Source of the DNA: Thalassotalea fonticola
GTDB taxonomy: Bacteria; Pseudomonadota; Gammaproteobacteria; Enterobacterales; Alteromonadaceae
Length of the DNA stretch: 64,000 nucleotides
Direction of reading: 5' to 3'
NCBI RefSeq assembly: GCF_032911225.1
Contig: NZ_CP136600.1
Coordinates: forward strand, 3,286,001 to 3,350,000
Shown: piece after piece, positions 55,381 to 63,154 of the stretch
Numbering within the stretch: position 1 is the first letter of the stretch
How the letters are laid out: every line of letters starts with the position of its first letter
Translations under genes and position numbers: made by a program
The notes under the pieces: generated by a model
The model's input: the letters and a program-made list of their open reading frames with translations, nothing else
What the model was told of the DNA's origin: nothing
Database searches by the model: none

Positions 55381-55749
55381 TCAGCGATGAAAAATAGCAA
55401 TTTTATTCCCATCCAAATCTCTAAAGTACGCTCCATAATACGCTCCTCCATTTCTTTCTCCAGGTCCTCCTTCGCTGGTGGCCCCCAACTTTAAAGCCAT
55501 TAAAAACACTTCGTCCACCTTTTTGGTACTATTGAGAGTAAATGCTACCATTGTTCCATTTCCATTAGTGGCAAGCTCCCCATCAAATGGGACTGTGAGC
55601 GCCAGTTTTGAACTGCCTTCTTCAAATTCCCAAAAAATCACAGTATCTGATTTGTATATTTGTGTACCACCAAGTGCATTCAGTATTTCAAAATAGAAAG
55701 CGCCAGCTTTGTCTAAATTATTAGTGCCTAATGTAGTGTGCGAAATCAT
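55381..55749 (-). CDS. VOC (glyoxalase/bleomycin-resistance-like) family protein
   Basis: 122 aa. MISHTTLGTNNLDKAGAFYF (His ligand), WEFEEGSSKLALTVPFDGEL, GPGERNGGAYYGAYFRDLDG and NKIAIFHR. One VOC domain, probably dimeric. Substrate unknown; bleomycin resistance not implied. Confidence 0.88.
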   Translation of the reverse strand: MISHTTLGTNNLDKAGAFYFEILNALGGTQIYKSDTVIFWEFEEGSSKLALTVPFDGELATNGNGTMVAFTLNSTKKVDEVFLMALKLGATSEGGPGERNGGAYYGAYFRDLDGNKIAIFHR

Positions 55750-55767
55750 AGGTTAATTCCATCTGAT

Positions 55768-55866
55768 GCATAACGCCTCGTTAAGAGGCAAAAAATTGTT
55801 GGCTAAAATTAGCGTCGGAGGAGAAAAAGCCAACTGTTTTTTGTCCTTTTAAACGACTTGTTATGC
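55768..55866 (-). other. attC site
   Basis: GCATAAC...GTTATGC, arms GTTGGCT / AGCCAAC pair fully; TTTTTTGTCC present. Confidence 0.92.
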
Positions 55867-55876
55867 CGAATCCCAC

Positions 55877-56452
55877 TTATTTGGGCTTTTCTTCGTTAAC
55901 AAGCATGTTCATGAATTTTGAGAACCGTCTTAGTCTGGTTTCGGGTTTCTTCGCACTTATCAATCCGTATGCGATTATAAAACGACTCGATTTATTGAGA
56001 GTTTCAAAAAAATTTTTAGCATTCGGCTTGCTCTCCAGTGCGACTATGAAGTCCGCGGGCACTTCCATTTCACTTGCCACATAGGCTTTTTCCCAACGAC
56101 CATCCGCTTTTGCAGCACGAATATGCACTAGCCCTGATTCCATCATCCTGCTCTCACTTATCAAACGTTCCGCGTGCTCTGTGTTTCTTTTAGACCAATT
56201 ACTTCGAGCTTTTCTGGGAGTAATTCGCTGAAGATAGGCTCGGTCATCGATTGACTTCTTAACACCGTCGATCCATCCCCAACATAGAGACTCGATCACG
56301 ACATCATTCCAAGTCACACTCTGAATCCCAGTATTTTTCTTGTATATCTTCACCCATAGTTCACTTTCAGAAGCGTAATTTACCTTGAGCCACTGGCCAA
56401 GATCTTTTGGTGTTACAAATGTCATGGTTCTCAATGGATCAGGTTCAGGCAT
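55877..56452 (-). CDS. YdeI/OmpD-associated family protein
   Basis: 191 aa. TPKDLGQWLKVNYASESELW, VVIESLCWGWIDGVKKSIDD, LQRITPRKARSNWSKRNTEH and the AL-x5-FFE-x-LNKSSR stretch are the family signature. Members protect against bacteriocins or cationic peptides in some enterics; role here unknown. A TTG at 56455 and an ATG at 56452 are adjacent; ATG chosen. Confidence 0.87.
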   Translation of the reverse strand: MPEPDPLRTMTFVTPKDLGQWLKVNYASESELWVKIYKKNTGIQSVTWNDVVIESLCWGWIDGVKKSIDDRAYLQRITPRKARSNWSKRNTEHAERLISESRMMESGLVHIRAAKADGRWEKAYVASEMEVPADFIVALESKPNAKNFFETLNKSSRFIIAYGLISAKKPETRLRRFSKFMNMLVNEEKPK

Positions 56453-56470
56453 CAAATTAGATTCTCTTCG

Positions 56471-56570
56471 GCATAACGCTTAATTAACAGGCAAAAAAGT
56501 TGTTGGCTAAAATATGTGAGGAACAAACAAAAGCCAACTGTAAATTGTCCTTTTGAATGCCTTGTTATGT
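56471..56570 (-). other. attC site
   Basis: GCATAAC...GTTATGT, arms GTTGGCT / AGCCAAC. Confidence 0.92.
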
Positions 56571-56578
56571 GTATATTA

Positions 56579-56815
56579 TTACAGTTTTTCGAATTTCATA
56601 ACTCTATAATATTCGCCAGAAGCTTTACATTTGTAGTTGCTATCATTGATGCCCCCACCCTTAATTTTTTCTAAGGTTCTATTTTCAAAGTAGCATGTAT
56701 TAAATGTACTTGTAAAAGTGGCTTCACCTCTAAAATGATTAAAACCAGCATAAACAGGAGCACCGTTTTCAGTCATTTGAGATATTGCGGATATAAATCT
56801 ATGCTTCTTCGCCAA
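56579..56815 (-). CDS. Small cassette protein, unknown function
   Basis: 78 aa from a TTG start: AKKHRFISAISQMTENGAPV, YAGFNHFRGEATFTSTFNTC, YFENRTLEKIKGGGINDSNY, KCKASGEYYRVMKFEKL. Two Cys could form a pair. I do not recognise a family. The frame is open to 56983, but those codons are the neighbouring attC; the AGAGG upstream of TTG supports the shorter form. Confidence 0.55.
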   Translation of the reverse strand: MAKKHRFISAISQMTENGAPVYAGFNHFRGEATFTSTFNTCYFENRTLEKIKGGGINDSNYKCKASGEYYRVMKFEKL

Positions 56816-56836
56816 AATTATCGTGCCTCTTGATAC

Positions 56837-56937
56837 AAATAACGCCCATTTAAAGGGCTGATAATAGTTGGCTAAAATGTGTAGCGAAGCGATACCTAGC
56901 CAACTGTTAACAGTCCCGCTTGAATGACTTGTTATGT
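56837..56937 (-). other. attC site
   Basis: AAATAAC...GTTATGT, arms GTTGGCT / AGCCAAC, CTGTTAACAGTCCCGC. The cupin stop at 56932 is in the right box. Confidence 0.93.
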
Positions 56938-57306
56938 GGCAGATACGCACTGACTTGGAAATGATACCTCCATAACCAAGCAATCTTCCTCACAAATGAA
57001 CGGGCCATGAACCTCACCAGGTGGGCGACTAGCAAAATGTCCCGCTTCTAACCATTGTTGGAAAGCAACATCGTAAAGCCGACCAGAAATTATAAAGATT
57101 TCCTCTGGGTAATCATGAGATTTGCCACCAAATATCTTTGTATCTGCACCGGCTTTAAAACGGGTAAGTCGTGTGTAATCTCCCGTTTTCTTGTCGAAAG
57201 CAAGGGTTAGCTGATCCAGCATTCCTGCGCTCCCTTCAATCGGCTCCCATTTATCTTTATTTTCTTCAGCTAAGACATTCCAATATGTTTCTGTACTTTT
57301 CGACAC
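56932..57306 (-). CDS. Cupin-domain protein (ChrR-type)
   Basis: 124 aa. AFDKKTGDYTRLTRFKAGAD, SHDYPEEIFIISGRLYD and FASRPPGEVHGPFICEEDCL give a cupin with ChrR-like motif order. Start GTG at 57306 with AAAAGGA; open frame to 57324. No linked sigma factor, so an anti-sigma role is unlikely. Confidence 0.83.
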   Translation of the reverse strand: MSKSTETYWNVLAEENKDKWEPIEGSAGMLDQLTLAFDKKTGDYTRLTRFKAGADTKIFGGKSHDYPEEIFIISGRLYDVAFQQWLEAGHFASRPPGEVHGPFICEEDCLVMEVSFPSQCVSAT

Positions 57307-57321
57307 GACATTCCTTTTGAC

Positions 57322-57355
57322 CACATAAAGCCCCGACTTGATTAGTTTGTTAGGT
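57322..57355 (-). other. Collapsed attC
   Basis: CATAAAGCCCCGACTT joined to GATTAGTTTGTTAGGT. Outer ends remain; the inner arms are gone. It lies between the cupin and the GFA gene. Confidence 0.6.
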
Positions 57356-57366
57356 TAATTTTACGA

Positions 57367-57789
57367 TTATTTCTGTAGTTTTTTGTTTAGTGTATCCATA
57401 TCCGGCATTGTGGAGTATTGTATAGCATCACCGCTAACCACATCCCAGCTTGCTTTAGACTCAACAAATAAGTGAGCCGTCACCATACTATCAGCATCTT
57501 GTTCAAGCAATCCAGCTGGGATCCAGTATTGCACTTCATTTTGCATTAAATGAGGAACAGTACTGCCGCAGCGTTTACAGAAATCAGAGCGGTAACCTGA
57601 TTCAAGAATAAATGAACTTATAGCATCAGTCCCTTTTACCCACTGAAACTGCTCAATATTTAAAAAAGTTGCAGTGTCTGATGTTGAGCCAGATAACTTT
57701 CTGCAAAGTGAACAGTGACACTGATATAAATTAGGAAGACAGCCCAATACTTTAAATGCGATATATCTACATAAACATTGCCCAACCAT
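57367..57789 (-). CDS. GFA family protein
   Basis: 140 aa. GQCLCRYIAFKVLG, QCHCSLCRKLSGSTSDTATF, SDFCKRCGSTVPHLM and VESKASWDVVSGDAIQY carry the zinc Cys set (CxC, CHCSLC, CKRC). Start MVGQCLC at 57789 follows GGAGAAG; a second ATG at 57801 is less likely. Paralogue in family of 40844. Confidence 0.88.
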   Translation of the reverse strand: MVGQCLCRYIAFKVLGCLPNLYQCHCSLCRKLSGSTSDTATFLNIEQFQWVKGTDAISSFILESGYRSDFCKRCGSTVPHLMQNEVQYWIPAGLLEQDADSMVTAHLFVESKASWDVVSGDAIQYSTMPDMDTLNKKLQK

Positions 57790-57808
57790 ACTCTTCTCCA
57801 TGCAGTTA

Positions 57809-57910
57809 ACCTAACGCCCAGTTAAGGGGCTGATAATGTTTGGCTAAACTTGTGAAGCGAAGCGGAACCGAGCCAAACTTTAGCAGTCCCGCTTGAACAG
57901 CTTGTTAGCC
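57809..57910 (-). other. attC site
   Basis: ACCTAAC...GTTAGCC, arms TTTGGCT / AGCCAAA pair fully. The LysE stop at 57905 is in the right box. Confidence 0.93.
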
Positions 57911-58543
57911 GTTTTCCATTAAAGCTAGTTTTGAACCAAAGCCGATAAATACAACGCCAGTTATTGAGTTTAACCACTTCTTAAACATAGCATTGTTAGT
58001 TGCATTTTTAACGCGTGACAGCATAAGAATCATGACTGAGAACCATACGAAATTAACCAATGAATGAGCTGTAACTAAGGCGTATGCGTTTATTGCATTG
58101 TCGCTTACAGATATGAATTGTGGAAAGGCTGCTAAATAAAACATCGATACTTTGGGATTAAGTATATTGGTTAAAAAGCCTTCCGAAAATGCAACACGTA
58201 TTGAAACGGATTTATCATATTTTTGAGGAGAGTTTAATTGGTTCGAGCTATTATCTTTAACAGCACTAATAAGTGCTTTTATTCCAATCCAGATCAAATA
58301 GGCTGCGCCTAGCATTTTAAAAATAAAGAATGCTTGAGCTGACTGTACAAGAAGCATCGAAATACCAAAAATGGATAATGTGCCATGCACATAAAAAGCT
58401 GCAACAAACCCCCATATATTAGCAAAGCCTGCTTTTTGTCCTGATATTGGAACTGTTTTAGCAATAAGAAAACCATTAGGACCTGGAGATATGACCAATA
58501 AGGTAGCTACTGCTATAAAAGTTAATATGTTGTTTATATCCAT
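57905..58543 (-). CDS. LysE/RhtB family exporter
   Basis: 212 aa, six helices. VISPGPNGFLIAKTVPISGQ, SEGFLTNILNPKVSMFYLAA and LVTAHSLVNFVWFSVMILML. Exporter of amino acids or related compounds at the inner membrane. Paralogue of 41343. Carries its own stop in the attC box. Confidence 0.88.
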   Translation of the reverse strand: MDINNILTFIAVATLLVISPGPNGFLIAKTVPISGQKAGFANIWGFVAAFYVHGTLSIFGISMLLVQSAQAFFIFKMLGAAYLIWIGIKALISAVKDNSSNQLNSPQKYDKSVSIRVAFSEGFLTNILNPKVSMFYLAAFPQFISVSDNAINAYALVTAHSLVNFVWFSVMILMLSRVKNATNNAMFKKWLNSITGVVFIGFGSKLALMENG

Positions 58544-58579
58544 TTGTTATCCTACTAAAAATGTTGATTTTGCGAAGAC

Positions 58580-58675
58580 GGCTAACGCCTTATCAAGGGG
58601 CTGATAATAGTTTGCTAAAATTGTGTAGCGAAACCGAGCAAGCGTTACGTGTCCCTGTTTATTTACTTGTTAGGT
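58580..58675 (-). other. attC site
   Basis: GGCTAAC...GTTAGGT; the GCGGAAC segment usual in the head is deleted (GTGTAGCGAAACCGAGC), shortening the site. Confidence 0.88.
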
Positions 58676-58975
58676 GTCTTTTTCGTAGCTAGAGATTATT
58701 GTTGCACTACCTACAGACTCTACAAAATAGGTTTCTTTGACTACTAAATATTTTGAGTCTGAGAAAAAACCTTCCATTTTGCTTTTACTAACAAAGTTGA
58801 TTGTAAATACTCTATTAATATCCGCATTACCTTCTGAAATTAAAACATCAGAAACTTTAAAATCATAACCAAAGCGTCCTTCATAATCAGAAAGGATTGG
58901 TTTCATTTCCGTACGATAAGCATCATATTTAAGATCATCCAATACATTTAAACCAACTAGTATTTCATACGACAT
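58670..58975 (-). CDS. DUF1330 family protein
   Basis: 101 aa. MSYEILVGLNVLDDLKYDAY, RTEMKPILSDYEGRFGYDFK, VFTINFVSKSKMEGFFSDSK and YLVVKETYFVES are the pattern of DUF1330 (dimeric ferredoxin-like ABM barrel). Function unknown. The stop lies in the attC box. Confidence 0.83.
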   Translation of the reverse strand: MSYEILVGLNVLDDLKYDAYRTEMKPILSDYEGRFGYDFKVSDVLISEGNADINRVFTINFVSKSKMEGFFSDSKYLVVKETYFVESVGSATIISSYEKDT

Positions 58976-59007
58976 TTAAACTCCAAAATTCAAATTGTGC
59001 AACTGAC

Positions 59008-59109
59008 ACCTAACGCTCACAATAATGGGCAAATAATGCTTGGCTAAAATTATCGACGCAGGAGCAAAGGCCAAGCTGTTATTTGTCCTGATTTGTTTGC
59101 TTGTTAGGT
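59008..59109 (-). other. attC site
   Basis: ACCTAAC...GTTAGGT with arms GCTTGGCT / GGCCAAGC, a G-rich variant that still pairs. Confidence 0.92.
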
Positions 59110-59110
59110 A

Positions 59111-59494
59111 CTACTTTGCCCCCAAACCTTTAAACACAGTACGCAAAGCTATCACAAGACAAATAACATGAATAAAAACAGCCATATAAAACCCTGCTGG
59201 TTGTGTATTCAGATGATACACATGATCATTTTTGAAATGAATTGAACCATACTTATATGCATTAATTAATTGCCATGAAAAAAAAGGAATGCAAAGAAAC
59301 ATTAAAAACCTTGTAATGTAAGCTTTATTTATTTTATTGAGCTTCTGAGGCTCAGGTTCCTTCTCAGGATTTAATTCTCGCTTTCTTATTTCATTTAATA
59401 GTGAATCGTATCGTTCGGGATAAGACTCATTATCAATGTTATCTTTAACATCATACAACTCTACAAGTGTATATTTCGTATAATCTGGATTCAT
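59111..59494 (-). CDS. Two-TM hypothetical protein
   Basis: 127 aa. Charged N-terminus with ELYDVKDNIDNESYPERYDS and LLNEIRKRELNPEKEPEPQK, then two helices (ITRFLMFLCIPFFSWQLINA; AVFIHVICLVIALRTVFKGL). The N-terminus resembles small cytosolic helical modules found in cassette membrane proteins. Function unknown. Confidence 0.6.
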   Translation of the reverse strand: MNPDYTKYTLVELYDVKDNIDNESYPERYDSLLNEIRKRELNPEKEPEPQKLNKINKAYITRFLMFLCIPFFSWQLINAYKYGSIHFKNDHVYHLNTQPAGFYMAVFIHVICLVIALRTVFKGLGAK

Positions 59495-59514
59495 TCAACC
59501 ATATCTGTTGTAAT

Positions 59515-59535
59515 ACCTAACGCCTAAATTGCTAA
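59515..59535 (-). other. Truncated attC
   Basis: ACCTAACGCCTAAATTGCTAA is the left outer end of an attC; the rest is missing and the PD40 gene stop follows within a few bases. Confidence 0.6.
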
Positions 59536-59539
59536 TGCT

Positions 59540-60429
59540 TCACACTTTTGGTCTTAGGCTCTCAATAACCTTAGCATCCACCCAATATCTTTTTCCTACG
59601 TAATTACGACTTCCATCTTCTTTTACTTTCCACTCTCCCCGAGTAAAAAATAGATATTTTCCATCATGAGTCACATGAGGAGAGCTTTCCTGAAGTTCTG
59701 TGTTTATTAGTGAGCCCATACTCATTGCTGGTAACCAAGAACCACCTTTGCGCCTAAAACTGATATAGATATCCGATTGTCCATGCCCGTCTTCTCGCTC
59801 TACATCCCACATTAAATAGGATTCATCTGGCGCAATATAGGGGTGAGCAATGTATTTTCCTGTGTTTATCTCGGTATCCATTTTTACTGGATTTTCATGT
59901 TTGCCGCCTATCAGGCGTGAATAACCAAGATTGCCATGTCCGTTATCTTCTTTTTTAAAAAAAGGAAATAATAAGTTCCGTTAGATGAAACCGACATACC
60001 ATGTGCCTGTTCCTTTAAGAACACTCCTGGGCTTTTGGGCTCCGACCAACCAGTGTCGGTTCGTTGTCTATACTCCTTTCCAACGTACATTATATTGCCA
60101 TCAGCAGAGAATTGTGGCCATCTTATATCAGTCTCAGATTCCTGACCCCATCTATTGTTTTCATATCGAATAACAAAAAATGTGCGCTTTTTATATTTCC
60201 CATTTTTCCTAGTGAAATAGAACTCCTTCATATCTGGCGAAAACGTACCACCTTCAAAACTCCCTTCTGGGGATACTATTTTAGGATCAAAAAGTTTAGG
60301 AATTAAGGCCGGTGGCTTTTCGCCCAAATAGCGACTTTCTATGGTTGGAGGTTTATCTTTACTATAACTAATGCCACTTATGGTTATAGTAGAAAACAGT
60401 AATACAATTGCAATACAAATTCGATCCAT
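59540..60429 (-). pseudogene. PD40 (WD40-like/TolB-type) exported protein, interrupted by a frameshift
   Basis: A signal peptide (ICIAIVLLFSTITISGISYS) is followed by PD40-type repeats (GGTFSPDMKEFYFTRKNG; IRWPQFSADGNIMYVG; HGMSVSSNGTYYF; HPYIAPDESYLMWDVERED; SSPHVTHDGKYLFFTRG). The reading frame moves -1 at 59950-59968: the upstream part (from 60429) ends as KKKITDMAILVIHA, while the next frame continues as EDNGHGNLGYSRLIGGKHEN into the downstream part. The switch lies exactly at CCTTTTTTTAAAAAAG, containing the heptamer A-AAA-AAG in the correct phase. Either a single-base deletion or real frameshifting; see findings. Confidence 0.75.
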
Positions 60430-60612
60430 AATCTACCTTTCCTTTAAATCAACGAGTTATTCAACTTCCATATTGAAGTCGCTTTCATTGATATTACGCT
60501 TAAATGTGATTGAGCAAGCAGTGACTTTAACCAAACAAGCTTTAAAATACCTGACGTCTATATGACTTTTAGATGATTTTGTACTGAAAGCGAGAATCAA
60601 TTTATTAGGTGC
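60430..60612. other. Gene-free stretch before a short attC
   Basis: About 180 AT-rich bases with no open frame of note on the minus strand. ATTTATTAGGTGC just before the attC resembles another attC right end. It may be a decayed cassette. Confidence 0.4.
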
Positions 60613-60662
60613 ATATAACGTCAAGCCAAGCGTTATGCGTCCATTTTAGTAACTTGTTATGA
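60613..60662 (-). other. Short attC site (50 bases)
   Basis: ATATAACGTCAAGC, CAAGCGTTATGCGTCC, then ACTTGTTATGA: both boxes are present with a much shorter hairpin than its neighbours. Possibly a distinct short attC type, close to the 60-base class. Confidence 0.65.
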
Positions 60663-60665
60663 GTT

Positions 60666-61031
60666 TTATTTCCATTCGTCGACATGCGAGTGAATTTTTA
60701 TTTCATCAACATCGGGAAGCTCACTTAATTTTAACCCGCAGTGAGCGCAAACACTTGCCCACATACCCGAATTAGCTAACTGTGCACCACCAAATAATAT
60801 ATTAAATAAGCCAAAATACTTTTTATCGCATCTAGGGCAAGTAGACAAAGATAAACGGTAGATTAAGAAAAAATAGAAATAAACTGCGATGGCGGGAATT
60901 ATACCCAAAGGGGGTATCGCAAACGACAGTAATGCGAATATAAAAAACGCATAAATACAGGCTTTTTTATAAGAATGAAAATTGTCGGACCTGGTTTTTA
61001 TTTTCCTTAATCCGTCGAAATACTTTTCCAA
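60666..61031 (-). CDS. Membrane protein with C-terminal zinc ribbon
   Basis: 121 aa. Two helices (ACIYAFFIFALLSFAIPPLG; IPAIAVYFYFFLIYRLSL), then CPRCDKKYFGLFNILFGGA...VCAHCGLKLSELPDVDE, two CxxC pairs for a metal. TTG start with AAGG further upstream. Unknown function; the second cassette membrane protein with a CxxC pair besides 47644. Confidence 0.6.
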   Translation of the reverse strand: MEKYFDGLRKIKTRSDNFHSYKKACIYAFFIFALLSFAIPPLGIIPAIAVYFYFFLIYRLSLSTCPRCDKKYFGLFNILFGGAQLANSGMWASVCAHCGLKLSELPDVDEIKIHSHVDEWK

Positions 61032-61051
61032 CTAAATATCCTTGAGAAACA

Positions 61052-61080
61052 TCATAACGCCTATTATTGCCTTGTTATAT
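61052..61080 (-). other. Collapsed attC stub
   Basis: CATAACGCCTATTATTG joined to CCTTGTTATAT: both boxes remain within 29 bases. It is followed by a cassette-length segment without a minus-strand gene (61,081-61,192). Confidence 0.55.
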
Positions 61081-61134
61081 TTAAAATCCCGTACCGCTCC
61101 CATCGTGAGTACCACTATAACCAGGAGGATTTAT

Positions 61135-61209
61135 ATGTTTAGTGAAGAACAACTGGTTGAGAAGCTGATTGTCCCATCGTATTTCCCTAATCACATAACG
61201 CCCCAATAA
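61135..61209 (+). CDS. Orphan plus-strand mini-ORF
   Basis: 24 codons: MFSEEQLVEKLIVPSYFPNH and then ITPQ, ending inside the next attC. It has an ideal ribosome site (AGGAGG, seven bases before the ATG), and is the only plausible plus-strand reading frame in the array. It may be the 5' end of a truncated gene in reversed orientation, or chance. Confidence 0.35.
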   Translation: MFSEEQLVEKLIVPSYFPNHITPQ

Positions 61210-61292
61210 GAAGCTAAAAATAGTTGGTTAAAATAAGCGACGAAGGAGCAAAAACCAACTGTTTTTTGTCCTGCTTTAATGACTTGTTAGCT
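61193..61292 (-). other. attC site
   Basis: ACATAAC...GTTAGCT, arms GTTGGTT / AACCAAC pair fully, another compensated variant. Confidence 0.92.
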
Positions 61293-61297
61293 GTACA

Positions 61298-61645
61298 TTA
61301 ACGCACAGCTGTGACTGTTACCTCAATTAACACATCTCCTTCCAGAGCTACACCCAAACATGCTCTTTGTGGCCAATGTTGAGAATTGTCCCCAAACCAC
61401 TCACACCAGACAGAGTCCATTGACGGTTTAGAATTCATATCTGCTATATAAACTTGAGCTGATACTATTTTTGTTTTGTCGCTACCCAGTTCAACTAAGT
61501 TATCTTGAATTGTATCTAAAGTTAATTTAGTTTGTCCTTTGATACCTAAAGAAGTATCTGATGATGTAGCTACAGTCCATACTAAATCTTTATATGCGGA
61601 AGACTTATTTCTTCCATTATAAATACCAGATTTACGCTCTATCAC
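61298..61645 (-). CDS. RidA-like family protein
   Basis: 115 aa. MIERKSGIYNGRNKSSAYKD with LVWTVATSSDTSLGIKGQTK, LTLDTIQDNLVELGSDKTKI and WPQRACLGVALEGDVLIEVT match a divergent RidA subgroup. GTG start at 61645 with AGGA; the frame is open to 61684 through the attC. Third RidA-like cassette. Confidence 0.83.
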   Translation of the reverse strand: MIERKSGIYNGRNKSSAYKDLVWTVATSSDTSLGIKGQTKLTLDTIQDNLVELGSDKTKIVSAQVYIADMNSKPSMDSVWCEWFGDNSQHWPQRACLGVALEGDVLIEVTVTAVR

Positions 61646-61660
61646 TGAATTATCCTGTAT

Positions 61661-61761
61661 TGCTAACGCCTTGCTACAAGGCAAAAAACAGTTGCTTAAA
61701 ATAAGCGACGAAGGAGCAAAAAGCCAACTGTTAGTTGTCCTGCTTGAATGATTTGTTAAGT
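61661..61761 (-). other. attC site
   Basis: TGCTAAC...GTTAAGT, CAGTTGCTTAAAAT and AAGCCAACTG arms pair with two imperfections. Confidence 0.9.
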
Positions 61762-61765
61762 GCCA

Positions 61766-62515
61766 TTACAACTTATTTAAGATTATCATTTCTTTTGCAA
61801 CAAGTGCAGCTGAAGGCAGAAACATTGTTGAGATAATACGTTGATCTGCGATCACTGTGTGCTTATCTTTTAGGGTTTTCTTATTTTGAGCGATAGCACC
61901 ATTCTTATTAAGCTGACTTTCAATAAGAAAAGGCAACAGCGTACCTTGCTTTGCCCATGACTTAGATGTTTCAGTAGAGTTAGGAAATCCAGCTATTTTT
62001 TTCCCTTTTACCAAAAACTCCCCGTTAGATAATGTCACGTTTGCAATACCTGCTGAGCCGTGACCACCAACCCCTACAACACCACCAGACTCATATACAC
62101 TACTGATAATGGAATGGATTTTTATATTATCTGCAACGTCAAACATTACACCGTAACCACCACCAATGAATACGCCCCAATAGTCGTTAGGGATAATTTG
62201 AGAAGGTGTAAATGAACTGTTCGCTTTTTCTAAGAAACCTTCATGTTTGATGGTGTAGCTACTTATGCCTAGAGGGTCCATCATAAACTCGACTTTTCCA
62301 CCTTCAGGCGATACAAAGTCAACTTCAAAGCCGTGACTAACAAAAATGTGATAAGGGGGCGCGAACTCCCATAAATTATTTCTTGCGTCATGCTTTTCAG
62401 GATCTCCCATATCTACCATATTCGATACTATGATTAGAACTTTCTTGGTAGGTTCTGCTACAGCATTTGTGGTAAGCAAAGCAGCCGTTATTAAAATAGT
62501 GATGAAAAATTTCAT
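61766..62515 (-). CDS. Exported DJ-1/PfpI-family protein without nucleophile Cys
   Basis: 249 aa from MKFFITILITAALLTTNAVA (signal peptide). KKVLIIVSNMVDMGDPEKHD, YHIFVSHGFEVDFVSPEGG, DYWGVFIGGGYGVMFDVADN and VTLSNGEFLVKGKKIAGFPN are DJ-1/PfpI. The nucleophile elbow, usually VCHGPA, reads GVGGHGSAGIANV: the Cys is replaced by Gly. Probable loss of the classical activity. Start at 62515 follows AAGGAAG; open frame to 62560. Confidence 0.85.
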   Translation of the reverse strand: MKFFITILITAALLTTNAVAEPTKKVLIIVSNMVDMGDPEKHDARNNLWEFAPPYHIFVSHGFEVDFVSPEGGKVEFMMDPLGISSYTIKHEGFLEKANSSFTPSQIIPNDYWGVFIGGGYGVMFDVADNIKIHSIISSVYESGGVVGVGGHGSAGIANVTLSNGEFLVKGKKIAGFPNSTETSKSWAKQGTLLPFLIESQLNKNGAIAQNKKTLKDKHTVIADQRIISTMFLPSAALVAKEMIILNKL

Positions 62516-62596
62516 TGTCTTCCTTCGTAAATAATTAAAATCATTATTTAGACGATACAAATGAATAAAAGGTTTAAATGCGGAATCAGCTTAGGC

Positions 62597-62698
62597 ACCT
62601 AACGCCTTACTACAAGGCAAATAATATTGGCATGTGTTTTTGCGTCTTTTGCAAAAACCATGGCGATGTTATTTGTCCTATTAAGTAACTTGTTAGGC
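62597..62698 (-). other. attC site, class 2
   Basis: ACCTAACGCCTTACTACAAGGC, TTGGCATGTG, TTTTTGC / GCAAAAA hairpin head, TGTCCTATTAAGTAAC and right box GTTAGGC. Confidence 0.92.
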
Positions 62699-63139
62699 AT
62701 TTTTTACACTTAATTGTGACCAAGACTGAAAAGTACCAACGGCATATAACGTACCAATTATTAAACAAATCCCCGAACTGATAAGCCAAAACGTTAAACT
62801 ATTTTCGGGAAATATTGGCATTATGGCCATAAATGCTACACCTCGAAGTAAATAAATAAGAGAAATAACAACCAAGCCTAATCGAAGAAACGGAAGCCGA
62901 AATATAACTTTTGAGCCAGAAAGGGCATAAAGTGACCACACAGACAGAATCAAAACAATAATTGATGTAACAACAGTTGGGTACCAATGTCCATCCTCGG
63001 CCATTCTTGCCATTTGTTCACCAGCACCAAAAAAACGATACCAGTCACCACCGAAAATGATACATCCCAAATGAGCTATAGCAGCAAGAGCACTACAAAT
63101 CGAACCGATGATTAAATATTTATTATTGCATGAGTGCAC
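62693..63139 (-). CDS. Four-TM membrane protein, unknown
   Basis: 148 aa with four helices: YLIIGSICSALAAIAHLGCI, VVTSIIVLILSVWSLYALSG, LGLVVISLIYLLRGVAFMAI and TFWLISSGICLIIGTLYAVG. GDWYRFFGAGEQMARMAEDG is the conserved loop. GTG start with AGGGAAG. No annotated family recognised; common architecture in integron cassettes. Stop codon in the attC box. Confidence 0.65.
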   Translation of the reverse strand: MHSCNNKYLIIGSICSALAAIAHLGCIIFGGDWYRFFGAGEQMARMAEDGHWYPTVVTSIIVLILSVWSLYALSGSKVIFRLPFLRLGLVVISLIYLLRGVAFMAIMPIFPENSLTFWLISSGICLIIGTLYAVGTFQSWSQLSVKNA

Positions 63140-63154
63140 GGTACTTCCCTGAAT

